Shown: positions 23,020 to 34,230 of the stretch, one piece after another
How positions within the stretch are numbered: position 1 is the stretch's first letter
How the letters are laid out: the number at the start of each line of letters is the position of its first letter
Origin: Gymnothorax reevesii
Taxonomy: Eukaryota; Chordata; Actinopteri; Anguilliformes; Muraenidae
Direction: 5' to 3'
Assembly (NCBI GenBank): GCA_029721435.1
Contig: CM056583.1
Span: 53,671,620 to 53,735,619 of the forward strand
Length of the DNA: 64,000 nt
The notes under the pieces: model-generated
Told to the model about the DNA's origin: nothing
The model's database searches: none
What the model saw: only the letters and a program-made list of their open reading frames with translations
Program-made: the position numbers and the translations under genes

Positions 23020-25916
23020 AATTTGGCTATTTTTTTGCGTTTACATGAGTAATTGAACGAAGACAGGACCATGTTCACGTGCACCAAAAAGGAACTTTCA
23101 AAACAGGCTTACGCTAGATAGCTTCAATTATATTTTACAGTAGTCAGTTCTGTCCTGGGTATTTGATGAATGATTATCTGGATTTGTGGCACTTAGTATA
23201 ATTATTTTAAAACCATATTCTAAGCAATTCAAGACTAAGTCACCGGAGTAAGATACAACTTTTTTTTTTCCGGTTTGAAAGTTTGAAATGCACATTGGTG
23301 TTTCATACAGGTCTCCAATAACTGTTGTTCCTTGTTAAAAACACAATTTACAAAGACAGAGGATCGATCTCGATGCAAAGATTACCATGTCGTAAAGGAA
23401 ATCACAGTCACTTTTTAGCTCACTTGATCCAATGGACCAAAGGGAGCTCATGGAATCATGTGGTGGCGTCTGCACTGCGTCTGTGTTAACTTTGATCTTC
23501 TTCTGCCAAACCAATGCAGGATCAATGTGAAATTCAGTGGGGAGCTACACATGGATGTCAGATTATAAATTGTTTGACTGGTGTAAATCTGTCTTTAGGT
23601 AGCGCTATGGTAAAAAAAAAAAAAAGGTCATAACTCCAAAACCATTTGTTCGATCGACTTGAGATTTCAAATTACTTCATATTACTTGGGGTTGTTATGA
23701 AAATCTATAAGAACAAGGAGATAAATAAATAAATGAAACAATCAGGCCAACATCAGCCAATCTAATTTCAGAAGCCCTTATGCTTACTTCACCTGTCATT
23801 TGTCTTCATGAAACTTGATATTCTTCTTAAGGATATGAAAAAGAGACATTTTTATTAAAATTTTGGTCTGGCACAATTTCACCTACTCTAACGCCCTGCT
23901 CTGTAACCAGCTACAAAAAAGACAAAACTAATCAAAGTAATGACTTCCAAGGCTGAACATGCAGGAGCCCTACACCATGGCCATGCCATTTTGCAGGCCA
24001 TTAAAGAATGTGTTTTAATTGCACAGGCCCACTGTGACCCCAGGTGCACGGTTACTGCTGTATTTTCACCTAACAGCTGACTGATTAAAGCAAAATTGAA
24101 TGCCTATACACACATTACTCCCAACTGCCACCATAGTTATGGCCCCAATTTGAAGAGGTTTCCATAAAAGGGCATTTAAGTAATCATATTTCATTCAATA
24201 GGCCCGTCCCACCATAACAAACAACCATAAAAACAAAATAAGAATATTAAATATTATCATCAATCAAAAACTGCATAAAATAAACTCAAATACCACACCT
24301 GAAAAAATGATAAAAGCAAAACTTCACCTGAAATTGTCAACATCAATTGCTTTATGAAGAAAATCCTGGTAAAATGAATATGTAGTGGCTGTCCAATGGG
24401 ACCGTTTATGCACGGGCTACACCATTGATGAACTTTGTGAGCCTTGCTATAGCACTCTAAACTTATGTTGAAGTATAACATACCATAATACAGTGTGGTG
24501 CAACCATCTACCAACAGTAGGAAAATAAATACACAAAAAGGGCTGATGGGAGCTGGTCCCCTCATAGTTCAAACCACACAAGGACAAGGTGATCCCAAAC
24601 AATGAAGCAAGCTAAACAAAGACTTTTCCACGAGTTCAATATATGAAGATACATGACAGGGAACAGAGAGGACAATGTCTATCGGGGACATCAACAGGTT
24701 GAACTGCAGTACATGCATAGTCTTTTCAGCTTTAGCAAAGCAACCGGAATAGTATATGCAAATAAACAGACATTATTAGGCAGGCTGTCACAGGCCACAC
24801 GGTACTCTCAGTAGACTGTTGGCTACTTCGTACACAAGCCAAAGTGCACCATGTGTTCAATACAACCTCTTGACTATTTGGTCACCAGCAACAGTAAGCA
24901 GCTTGTGGAAATCTTCACTGACTCCCCAAAGGAGCACGATTACAAACCCACTGGCACTATGCTCAAGATGGACACAGACACAACATTCGATGGACACAGC
25001 CCTTGTACCGCATGAGCTATATTATGCACTGGGCATTGATTTAGATGAAGCAGATGCCCAAGCCAGGCTCAATCTAGCGGAAGGGCAGCAGAGGTAAGCA
25101 GCCTCTGAAAAGTCTATGACAGGCTGGTGTTTTTGGAGGTTGGGGTAGTTGAGATAGGAAGAACAGTGGCCCATGCAGAAGGTGAGTAGTCGCTAAAATG
25201 GTAGGATTTTCACTTACCAACCAGCACAAACCTAGCACACTTAGCCAGAGCGACACTCACATGAAAAAGCCTCGTCAGCCAACGCCGTGAAACAGGCGCC
25301 CCCGTTTGCACATGGGTTTGGCTCGCACTCTTCCCCTGCGAAAGACAAGAAGAAAGAATTGCTCAGAATGGGAAGGAAGTGCATCTTCCATTTCACTGCA
25401 CCCAAAGACTAGATTGGTGGCAGTGATGACAACTGCTGGGCTCCAGACAGCTGCAGGCCTTACCCACAAAACTGGCTCTGAACCGGTGACTCGTTTACCT
25501 GGATCTTCATTAGCGTTAGCCGAAGGCATTAAACATCAAATGCCACTGGATACGCAAAAGGAGCCACAAACCTGCATTCTCTCAAAACGCTATATACTCT
25601 TACAGCAAATTGCGGAAAGGCAGCACAAAAATGCCGTGCCATGAATAGTGGTATGATGTGGTCCATGTGGCCCTATGTTTGAAAATAGAGTAAGACTAAT
25701 GATGCACTCTCATCTGGAATTCACAGAGGGATATATTCATTCTGTTCTCATAAAGTGTCATAACCCTTGTGTCTCCTTAATTGTGTCCTGCTTTCCAGCA
25801 ACCTGCTTCTCTTTTAGAAGTGTTGTCTCCTGAATTGGTTTGGTGTCTTGCGTGCCTCCCCTTTGCAGGGGTAATCCACTTGTATTCTTTGTTTCGTTGT
25901 GTTTCTGTGGCGGAGA
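23020..25916. other. No gene; one dispersed-repeat fragment
   Basis: Around 23415-23670 the wording TTAGCTCACTTGATCCAATGG ... CTTCTTCTGCC ... GGTCATAACTCCAAAACCATTTG fits a dispersed repeat with a GCGTC-rich core. The rest, including ORFs at 24819-25097 and 25306-25644, has no recognisable domain or splice context. Confidence 0.35.
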
Positions 25917-26344
25917 GAAGTCTTATTTCTAAAGTTTTTTTTTTTTTTGGGGGGGGGATTTTCTCCTTTATTTGATAGTCACGTAGTGGAGAGAGACAGG
26001 AAAGTTGGGGGAAGAATGGGGAAGACACGCACCAAATGACCTGAGCCGGAATCAAAATGGGTCGCCGCAGGAAGGCCACAGCCGATGGGTGTGCCAAGAT
26101 GACCGAGGGAGCACATGCTTTCTATCGCGGTCTTTAACTCTCAGAACAGTAAAAAGACTGAAAATTTACATTTGCCAAACACTGGTAATTTACTCAAAAA
26201 CTTTTATACAGCAAATTTAAAAAGAGTAGTGGTAAAATGGCAAACCAGCAGCGAGAATGAAAACGAGCATCCGATGATGCTAAAGCTAACAGTGCTAAGG
26301 CTGGGAATGCGCTGATAGACAGCTGCCACGGTTATACAGCTGCC

Positions 26345-27124
26345 TTGAGCCGTCCAGTTTTAGGAGACGATATGGATGAGTTTCCACCTTTGCCCATCAC
26401 TCCAAGCAAATCCCCTGCTCCAAGGAAGGTGATGTATGCGCACATCTCAAGTGCTAACTCTCAAGAGCAAGTCAACGCGGGCGACATAATTGCTTCTCTG
26501 TGTGCACTAATTAATACAAGATCGGACAATATTGAGAGCATGGTCAGTGCTAATGCACTGAAAATTGAGGGACTAAAAAAGACAGTGGACTTTGCCTGAG
26601 TAGAAATAAAAGACATGAAAGGGAAAGTTTGTAAGCTCGAGAATAAAGTTGCAAAGGAGGAGGAACGGGTGAACTCATGTCAGCAAAGGATTTCCGAAGT
26701 GGAAGGATACTCCAGGAGATGGAACCGCAGGCTTTGTGGAGTTGAAGAATCGGAAAAAGAAGATGTGCGAGGAATAGTCATCCAAATTTGCCAAGAAGTC
26801 CTTCCAGAGCAAAAAAACAGAATTACCGACACCATCGACACTGTGAACCGTCTCGGGGCCAGGCGACAGGGAGCCTCCAAGCCCAGAGGTATTATTCTCC
26901 AATTCGTCTCCCGAGTTTCCAGGGATGCGATATGGAAAGCGGCCAAAACATCCTCCTTCCTGCGAGGTAAGAACCGACGGTTTGCGGAGGATCTATCAAA
27001 GGAGGACAGGGATCGCCAGAACGAACTGTGGCCGATGATTCAGAAGGCTCGAAACCAGGGTAACACTGCCTATTTTATCGGAGGTCGTGCATTTATCAAC
27101 GGTTCCAAGGTTTTTCCTCCGTGA
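26345..27124 (+). pseudogene. LINE ORF1 (L1 ORF1p-like nucleic-acid chaperone), broken
   Basis: ORF1 proteins of L1 elements coat the element RNA as trimers and act as nucleic-acid chaperones. The upstream part (26345-26599) carries the acidic FPPLPITP-type segment and then a likely coiled coil that continues after a stop at 26597-26599 into 26615-27124. The latter piece (169 residues) has a heptad-rich start, the RRM-like middle (RRLCGVEE ... INRLGARR-like core) and the C-terminal domain with FLRGKNRRFAEDLS and ELWPMIQKARNQG, the most conserved stretch of fish L1 ORF1. Traces of an N-terminus in other frames lie from about 26100 on, so at least one more frameshift exists. Confidence 0.88.
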
Positions 27125-27679
27125 TGACTGTTCGTTTGTCAAGCAACGCACATTATGAATCAAACATGGCGAAACAAGGTGGGCTAATTTGGCTCAGTTA
27201 CAAATGTTCATAGAATGTATGCTGGTATTAAGTTGTTCATTATACTACTATGACCCAACAAAAACATTTTAGTTAAATTGTTATTCATTTTACAAAGCCA
27301 AAGACCTTTTCATATTTATATGTATATATTTCTTTTTATGCCATTTTTTAAGGCCAATGCAACTGGTTAAAATGCTGTAGACTTTATATTAGCATATCAC
27401 ATTCTACGCCTTTGCTAGTGCTTTATTTTAATGTTGCAGTACCCGGCCCTCTTATCCAGTGTTACACTTCTAATTAACTGATTAGTGACTGCTACATACT
27501 TGTTTTTTTGTTCTTCAATAACCTTGTCTTTATCTATAGTTTTCTCAAATGCCTGGGGAGTAAGAAAAAATTGCAAACATAAAGCCTTATTTTTATTTTA
27601 TTTTATTTATTTATTTATTTATTTTTAAAGAGTCTCACCCCACATCTGCTGATGTTAGCTTTTGGAAATCACAATGGGG

Positions 27680-28868
27680 CATGGGCGTAAAAATGCGTAT
27701 GGACGCTATGGACGTGTCCATACCAATATTTTGATGTGTTTAAAATGTCCACCATACCGATTTTGAATGGGGCATTGCACGGCATTCGGGACACAAAAGG
27801 TTAAATTTCCCCTCCTTAGTTCCCCCTCTCAAAGACGGCGTGTCATTGGTGGGGACAGCCTTGCTATCTGTGATTGGCTCCCCTTCCTGTATCCATCATC
27901 ATGACTGGGTTGTCATTGGTAAGTTGGTAGGCTACGCGGTGAAAATAAAAAATAACAGCGTAATAACAGCGTCTACTGTCGCTGGCTCGGGGAATCATGT
28001 CTGACTCGGGCAGGAAAAGAAAAAAGGCGGACATTAGACATTATTTCACCCAGTCAATGGTTAGTTACTCACACAAAATAGTCTTGTAAAAACCTGTTCA
28101 GACCGCGACGCATTTTCTCTTCCAAGCGCTCGATTTCATTGTTTTTCCAGTAGCACAGCATAAACCTCAACATGCAGTAGCCTAATAACTTCCGGGCTTC
28201 CCATTCCCATGCTTGTCGTTTTGGAGGGGGGGTGCGTTGCAGTCTGACACGGATTCTACTGAAACAGATTAATCATGCTAAAAGTCTCTTAGAGTGGAGT
28301 GAAATAAGAACAGAAAATCTTTATATAATTTTTAGAATCCGCTCATCTTTAGCCCTATTCGGACGAGAGAACAGAACGTGAGAGGGGTAGATCTTCACGC
28401 ACGCACTGTTGTGAGTTGTGACAGTTGTCACGTGACCGCCATCTCCACAATGCATGTTGATGCATCTGAATGCATTTTTACCCCACGTCTCCCCATAAAA
28501 CTAGTCCCGACCTAATAGGGCTTTGGATGGAATGGTTAGATGAGTAATAATATAGAAGGACAATGTATTATTAATGCAATAAACAGCCAGCCAGCCAGCA
28601 TAAAATGTATTATTATTATTATTATTATGCAACAAGAGACAAAAATAGGTAGTGTTTCTTGATCATAAATTTTGTTTTACAGCCACAACACAGCAGCTCT
28701 GCAGATCAGTCTCCATCAGGCAGACAGGTATATTTCATGTGGAAATTAAGCAACACACCGTATTGCTGATTGATGAGGCTGTATTTTGAGTAGGTTGGGT
28801 CATGACATAGGTAGGCATGGGAGGCAAATTATGTCCCCACCAATGTCAACACCATTATTACGCCCTTG
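27680..28868 (+). mobile_element. Non-autonomous hAT transposon
   Basis: Ends are inverted (CATGGGCGTAAAAATG at the left; the right end read in reverse is CAAGGGCGTAATAATG; 14 of 16 match). They are flanked by a perfect 8-bp duplication CAATGGGG (27672-27679 and 28869-28876). Eight-base duplication and short terminal repeats are hAT hallmarks. At 1189 bp it is far too short for a full transposase but keeps the first two coding exons. Joining the flanks across the insertion keeps the LINE endonuclease frame open, so it landed in ORF2 after the LINE was in place. A (TTA)n run at about 28608-28627 lies inside. Confidence 0.92.
27997..28727 (+). pseudogene. hAT transposase N-terminal fragment, two exons
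   Basis: Exon 1 (27997-28059, 21 codons) starts ATGTCTGACTCG and encodes SGRKRKKADIRHYFTQSM, a basic stretch plus a D-I-R-x-[FY]-F motif like the start of ZMYM/TTF-type hAT transposases. It ends at a GT donor (GGTTAGT). Exon 2 (28683-28727, 15 codons) follows an acceptor TTTTGTTTTACAG and ends CAG|GTATAT. Both junctions are phase 0. The BED/TTF zinc finger and catalytic exons are absent because the element is internally deleted. Confidence 0.6.
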
Positions 28869-30383
28869 CAATGGGGTAACGATATTTGGTTTTCACGTGG
28901 ATCCGCGCGCTCTGCTGGAGACACTACAGCCAAGAACACTTTCAGTGGTGAAATATAACATTCAGACTGTGACTCTCTAGGGCTCTACATATGTCTTGTG
29001 ATTAGGTATTACAATATCTCTTTTATTATGGTCGACATATATGGATACAACACGAAACATAGAGATAATAATTAGTTTGAATCCTTGGAAAACAGAGTTC
29101 TCTTGTGGCTTTCGAAATACCCACATTCTTTTGGAGAATTTGGATGTGAGTGATGTGTGGGGAGCAAAATTTCCAAATAACAGTTCCTCCATTTGGAGCA
29201 ACCAAGCGGCATCCAAACAATCACGCATAGATTTTTGGTTGGTATGCAATTCCTATTATAAAGATGATATTTCAACAAACTTTCTTACTACACCTCTAAC
29301 TGACCACAGGGTAATTCATATCAACATTCAGTTGTTTGAACCTGAAAATACAGTCTGTAGATTTTCCTATTATTATTAAACAGTTCACTATTAAAACATG
29401 AGATTGTCAAAGTAGAGATAAATAAATAAATTGCTCAATTCTGGAATAAAGCTAATGGGGAGAAGTCCTATAGCAATAGTTGGGAACTGTTCAAATATGA
29501 GGTAAGTCAATTTTTAAGAAGATATGGGAGTTTTATTGCCAAATCCAGAAGAGCTGAGGAAGAAAATATAATTAATAAAAGTGTCTCTTTCTATCAAAAG
29601 CCCCCTAGTGATATATTAGAAGAGGACAGGCTAAATCTACTTGACCTTCAGAATCAGTTAGATGACTTATATCGGCATAAGGCAGAAGGAGCTTTTATAA
29701 GATCCAGAAAGAAATGGCTGGAAGAGGGTGAACAAAATTCCGCATACTTTTATAGACTTGAAAAACATCACTTAAAAAATAACTATTCATCAGTTAAACA
29801 TTGACGGGGTCATTACTGATAATGCCAAACTTATATCAAATTTCTGTTGCAAATTTTACAGTAATTTATATGATTTGATTTATAATGAAGAGTTCGTAAC
29901 CTCATTTCTGAATTCAGTATAAGATCAGAAATCCACTGACATGAATGACAGAAATTACTACGACACCCCTCTTCGCGTAGAGGAGGTTGCTGAATCTATT
30001 AATGCACTTAGAAATAATTAATCTCCCGGTACTGATGGCATAACTGCGGAGTTTTACAAATCCTTCTCAAACCAGCTTGAACCATTCCTGTTAGAGTTTT
30101 TTTCCGAAAGCATAAGAAATAATACTCTTCCTCCTGCCCTTACTCAAGGACTAATTACACTGATTCTCAAGCCCAAAAAAGATTTGCTTCTCATTGAAAA
30201 TCGGAGACCTGTCTGTCTGCTTAATATTGACTATAAGATCATTGCTTTGATATTTGCCAAAAGAATTAAAACAGTCCTGGACTCAATTATTGATGAGAAG
30301 CAGTCAGGCTTTATGAAAAATAGACATATCTCTAATAATATTAGGCTTATATTTGACATTCTTGATTACTCTGAACTGATATA

Positions 30384-31278
30384 CACTACCGCTCAGAAGT
30401 TTGGGATCACTTGGAAATTTTCTTGTTTTCCATGGAAACACACAGGGAATTTATCTGAATAGGAAATAAAGCAAATGAACAGAACATGCTGACATTGTCT
30501 GAGTAAGAAATAATGATTTTAATGGAAAATGATGAATATGTACTTCAAACTTTGCCTTCATCAAAAAAAAACAAAACCCCACCTTCACTGTTGATACGGA
30601 AACTGGTGTTTGACGGGAACTATTTAGTGCAGCTGCTAGTTGACAACCTGTGAGGCGCATTTGTCTTAAACTACACACTCTCAGATATTTGTCTTCTTGC
30701 ACAGTTGTGCATCAGGGCCTACCACTCCTTTTTCTGTCCTTGTTAGTGCCAGTTTGTGCTGCTGTCTGAAGAGAGTAGTAGACAGTATGGTAAGAGATTT
30801 TAAATTTCAGCTTTCAATTTCTCACATTGAATAGCCTTCTTTTCTAAGCACAACAATAGACTGACGGGTCTCTAAAGGAAATCCTTTCTTTCTGGCCATT
30901 TTGAGCCTGTAAACAAACAATTGCTGATGCTTCCGGTACTAAACCAACCTGAAGAATGCCATGCTCCCTTTTGCGCTCCCTTATTAGTTCAACGGTTTTC
31001 AGCTGTGCAACACATTTGCAGAAGGGTTTTCTAATAATCAATTAGCCTCATAAAATGCCTATCTTGGATTAGAAGCCATACCAGGAGATTGATGCAGAGA
31101 ACTGACAGCTGCTGATAAAAGGCCTCTATGCAAAAATGTAGATCATTCTTTGAAAATCATCTGATTAATTTCAGTCGTTTGTGAAATGGAAAAAAATGTT
31201 TGTGAAATGCATGAAAAAGTATATTTCTCTGGAAAACAAAGAAATTTGCAAGTTATTTCAAACTTTTGAGTGGTAGTG
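30384..31278 (-). mobile_element. Tc1/mariner element, internally deleted
   Basis: Inverted ends CACTACCGCTCAGAAGTTTG and (right end, reversed) CACTACCACTCAAAAGTTTG lie within TA dinucleotides at 30382-30383 and 31279-31280. Similarity between the arms extends about 50 bp. Restoring a single TA joins the two halves of the LINE reverse transcriptase in frame, which proves the insertion. At 895 bp it retains only the N-terminal part of a minus-strand transposase. Confidence 0.92.
30600..30905 (-). pseudogene. Tc1 transposase N-terminal remnant
   Basis: On the minus strand, traces of the start (GFPLETRQSIVV-like, frame-shifted, about 30840-30895) are followed by the helix-turn-helix part LRVCSLRQMRLTGCQLAAAL and PVSVSTVK (about 30595-30690). 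The DDE catalytic region is missing, so no activity is possible. Confidence 0.6.
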
Positions 31279-31560
31279 TATGAAAACAGTTTTATTCTCT
31301 TTCTGGATTTCTATAAGGCCTTTGATTCAGTAAAACACCAGTTTATATTCCACTCTCCAGAAAAATTCGGCTTTGGCAACTTTTTCTGTAAAGCCATCAA
31401 AACTCTGTATACCAACAGCAATAGCTCAATAAAATTGAAACATAGCACGACCCACAGATTTACTTTGAATCGTGGCATCTGTCAGGGATGTTCTATCTCA
31501 CCATACTTATTTCTGCTTTGCACACAAATTCTCGCAACCTATTTTATCAATAGTGATATA

Positions 31561-31975
31561 AGTAGTAAAGAGAGTTTGCGCTCTTAGATACTCAGCTGTC
31601 CAGGATTGATACAGGTGCGTGAAGCTGGATGAAATTATACAAAAATGGAAAAGGTAGCCCGCACACTGCTACAAAAAAGAGGCACAAAAATGCAAAAAAT
31701 GGCTATAATAAACCCATGTGAAAAAAGTGAATAAAATAAAATAAAAAGTGCTCAAAACAAAAAGAACGTTTCGGCTTAAACAGCCATCCTCAGCCTTGCC
31801 AACTGATGTTACCACAATGCTTTAAACAAGCAACACACAGTGGCAGGAAACCATAGCAGCAGGTGTCAATCGTTAAATCGATTAATCAACAATCAGGATC
31901 AATCAGATCACTTAGCCAAATAATAATATGCAGTGACATGTAAAGAAACATTACCTGCTAAAAGTAACATAATAA
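31561..31975 (-). mobile_element. Retroposon fragment, Penelope-like by motif
   Basis: A 14-bp duplication ATCAATAGTGATAT flanks ~415 bp of foreign DNA (left copy about 31547-31560, right copy about 31976-31989). Removing it rejoins LINE codons just before the LADDTTLF motif. Read on the minus strand, it contains GGCAAGGCTGAGGATGGC and AAGCCGAAACGTTC (31764-31799), followed by GAGCACTTTTTATTTT. The CTGAGGA...GCCGAAACG pairing resembles the hammerhead-ribozyme core carried by Penelope-like elements. No coding part is present. Assignment to Penelope is by motif only. Confidence 0.6.
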
Positions 31976-33857
31976 TCAATAGTGATATTCAAGGAATCTC
32001 CATAGCAAATCGGGAAATAATCATCAGTCAACTGGCTGATGATACTACATTGTTTTTGAAAGATGCAAGTCAGATACCCGTTGCCCTGTCCGTGATCACG
32101 GATTTCTCTCAGGCTCTGGCCTATACTTAAAAATAAACAAATGTGAACTGTTGGCAGTGAGAGACTGTCATGAGCACAATTTTTGCAATATCCCTACAAG
32201 GAAAGAAGTTACATATTTGGGGCTTGCTATCTCTAAAGACCAAAAATCAAGATGCTCTTCAAATTTCAATCCTATCCAAAACTATCTATCCAAAACTATC
32301 TAACTCAAAAGAAATTAAGTCAGTGGTTGCAAAGAGACTTGTCCTTGAAAGTAAGTCTTAATTACTAAGGCTGAAGGACTATCTAGACCTACATATGCAG
32401 CTCTTTCATTACACCTTGACAATAAAATCAGCAAAGCGGAAGATAAAATGCTCTTTGGTTTTATTTGGAAAAATAGCACACATTATATTAAAAAAGTGTT
32501 CTTATGAATAATTATGAATCTGGAGGGCTCAATTTCCGGGATTTCACGACACTAAATAACACTTTTAAGATTAATTAGGCCAAGCATTTTCTAAAAAATC
32601 CAATTTCGGTGTGGAATTTTATTCTCCATCACATTTTCTCCCGTTTTGGTGGCCTAAGTTTTATTTTATGCTGTAATTATAACATTGAAAAACTCCCAGT
32701 GAAATTATCTGTATTTCATAAACAGGTCCTCCTTGCCTGGTCCTTAATATATAAACACAATTTCTCACCACACAGGTACCTTACTTGGAACAATAGAGAC
32801 ATTTTGTGAAAAAATAAATCACTGTTCTTTGAGAGATGGGTTCAGAATCAGATTTTACAAGTAAGTCAGTTGTTTAAACAGAATGGACTCCTACTCACAA
32901 AGAATTTCTATCCACAAACAAATTCCCCGTAACTCTTAAGTAATTTGCCATAATTTTTGATGCCATTCCAAACAACAACGTTGATGCTCTGTAGGAATGT
33001 ATCCAGGCCTACACCTCAATGTATATCTTTACCCAATGCAGCTGACTCCCTGGTAGGAGAAATCTGCTTCTCTCTACATCCTAAGAATAACATTAAAGCC
33101 ATCCGTGCCCTCTTTCAAAAGAGAGGTGGTCTCTATCCCATATGTCATGGCATACTGGAATAATTTTGTAAATGATATTCATTGGGAAAAAGTATGATTG
33201 CTTCCTCATAAATATCTAATTGTGAACAAGGTTAAGGAGGTGTCTTTTAAAATTATTCATAAATACTACCCCGCAAATAATAACTTGCAGAAATTCAAAA
33301 AAGATATAAGCATTAACTGTTCTTTATGTGATGAATATCCAGAAACAGTTCAACATTTATTCTGGCATTGTTCATCCACCAAGAAACTTTGGCTAGACCT
33401 ATGCAGATATATTATTGATCATAATTTTAAAGACTTTACATTATATTGGGAAAATGTGGTGTTTGGTTTTTTAAAAATCTAAGGAAGAAAAACAACATTT
33501 TTTAAATAATAAATTTGATTCTGATACTGGCAAAATTCTTCATTCATAAATGTAAATTCAGTGATAATAAACCTTGTATTGTGGTCTTCTTAAAGGAGGT
33601 TGAAAAATATGTGAGACTGCTATCTAATTCCACAAACAAAAAGGCTGTCAAAACACTTAGCGTCGGTATGTTTTTAATGTTTTTGTCTCATGTAATATAC
33701 CCCTGGCTCCTTTACTTTGTAGTTTTTCCTGGTTAATTATCTGTGTATACTGACTGTTATCAGTGTTATACTTGTTTTGAAGACCTCTGTATACTATATT
33801 CCTGTTATATTTACAATAAAAAAAAAATACACACACATATTTATATATGTATTTAAC

Positions 33858-34113
33858 AAGAGCCATCTGGCAATGGCGGATCCCCCTGGCTGTAGGTTGT
33901 ATAACCTACAGGTTGTGTGGACAGACGGACGGACCGAAACCCCCAAAAGGCACAACTAGACCACGAGGAGAAGCTCCATACCAAATTTGGTGTTGGTAAG
34001 TGGTATAGTTTTCGAGTTCTGGTCCAGAAACGATTTTATTACAGACGGACGGACGGACGGACACACTGATCGCTATATCCCCCCGCATTATATGCCGGGG
34101 GTGATAATAAAAA
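33858..34113 (+). repeat. SINE-like repeat with GACGG tetranucleotides
   Basis: It begins near CATCTGGCAATGGCGGATCC, passes ACAGACGGACGGACCG, CCAAATTTGGTGTTGG and a (GACG)n tract at about 34044-34060, and ends GCATTATATGCCGGGGGTGATAATAAAAA. It sits between the LINE poly-A and the LINE's right target duplication. An internal palindrome GTAGGTTGTATAACCTAC is present. A related tail occurs near 15920. Family unknown to me. Confidence 0.6.
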
Positions 34114-34230
34114 AGGAAGGCCACAGCCTTTATGGTGAACGAGCTTAGATTGATGAGCCACCAGGGCACCCCAGGGAAGTCTTATTTCTGTGTTGCATAG
34201 TTTCTGGATTTTCATGGTTTATGCTCTTAA

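Larger units (their letters stand above)
27630..33740 (+). pseudogene. LINE ORF2 (endonuclease-reverse transcriptase), broken and interrupted
   Basis: ORF2 nicks DNA and reverse-transcribes the element RNA. Endonuclease remnants start about 27630 (FLKESHPT, next to an (ATTT)n tract that probably replaced the N-terminus). They resume after the hAT with WGNDIWFSRGSARSAG and end with SRIDFWLV and TDHRVIHINI at 29230-29330. The reverse transcriptase runs from about 30040 (SPGTDGITAEFYK) through RRPVCLLNIDYKIIAL, FLDFYKAFDSV (about 31310), GCSISPYLFLL and the catalytic LADDTTLF (ADD at about 32035-32043). The C-terminus has the zinc knuckle CX2CX8HX4C (CSLC...HLFWHC, about 33318-33371). Many stops (for example about 29424, 30019, 32128) show long decay. 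Confidence 0.9.
26084..33830 (+). mobile_element. L1-like non-LTR retrotransposon (LINE), degraded
   Basis: Inserted into the SINE above with a 15-bp target duplication AGGAAGGCCACAGCC (26069-26083 and 34114-34128). It holds an ORF1 with L1 ORF1p features and an ORF2 with endonuclease, reverse transcriptase and C-terminal zinc knuckle, and a 3' poly-A after AATAAA at about 33816-33829. Both ORFs carry stops and frameshifts. The element was hit later by a hAT (27680), a Tc1 (30384) and a Penelope-like fragment (31561). Between its poly-A and the right target duplication lies one more repeat (33858-34113), either a later insertion or part of the LINE tail. Confidence 0.92.
25917..34189 (-). mobile_element. 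tRNA-derived SINE split by later insertions
   Basis: The outermost layer of a transposon nest. A 14-bp direct repeat GAAGTCTTATTTCT stands at 25917-25930 and 34176-34189. Inside it lie two halves of one SINE on the minus strand: the poly-T (reverse of a poly-A tail) and body at 25931-26083, and the tRNA-like head at 34129-34175. Read on the minus strand, the head gives GGTGCCCTGGTGGCTCA (A-box side) and the body continues through a degenerate B-box-like TTTTGATTCCGGC to CTATCAAATAAAGGAGAAAATC and poly-A. The SINE alone is about 200 bp; everything between 26084 and 34113 arrived later. Confidence 0.85.
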
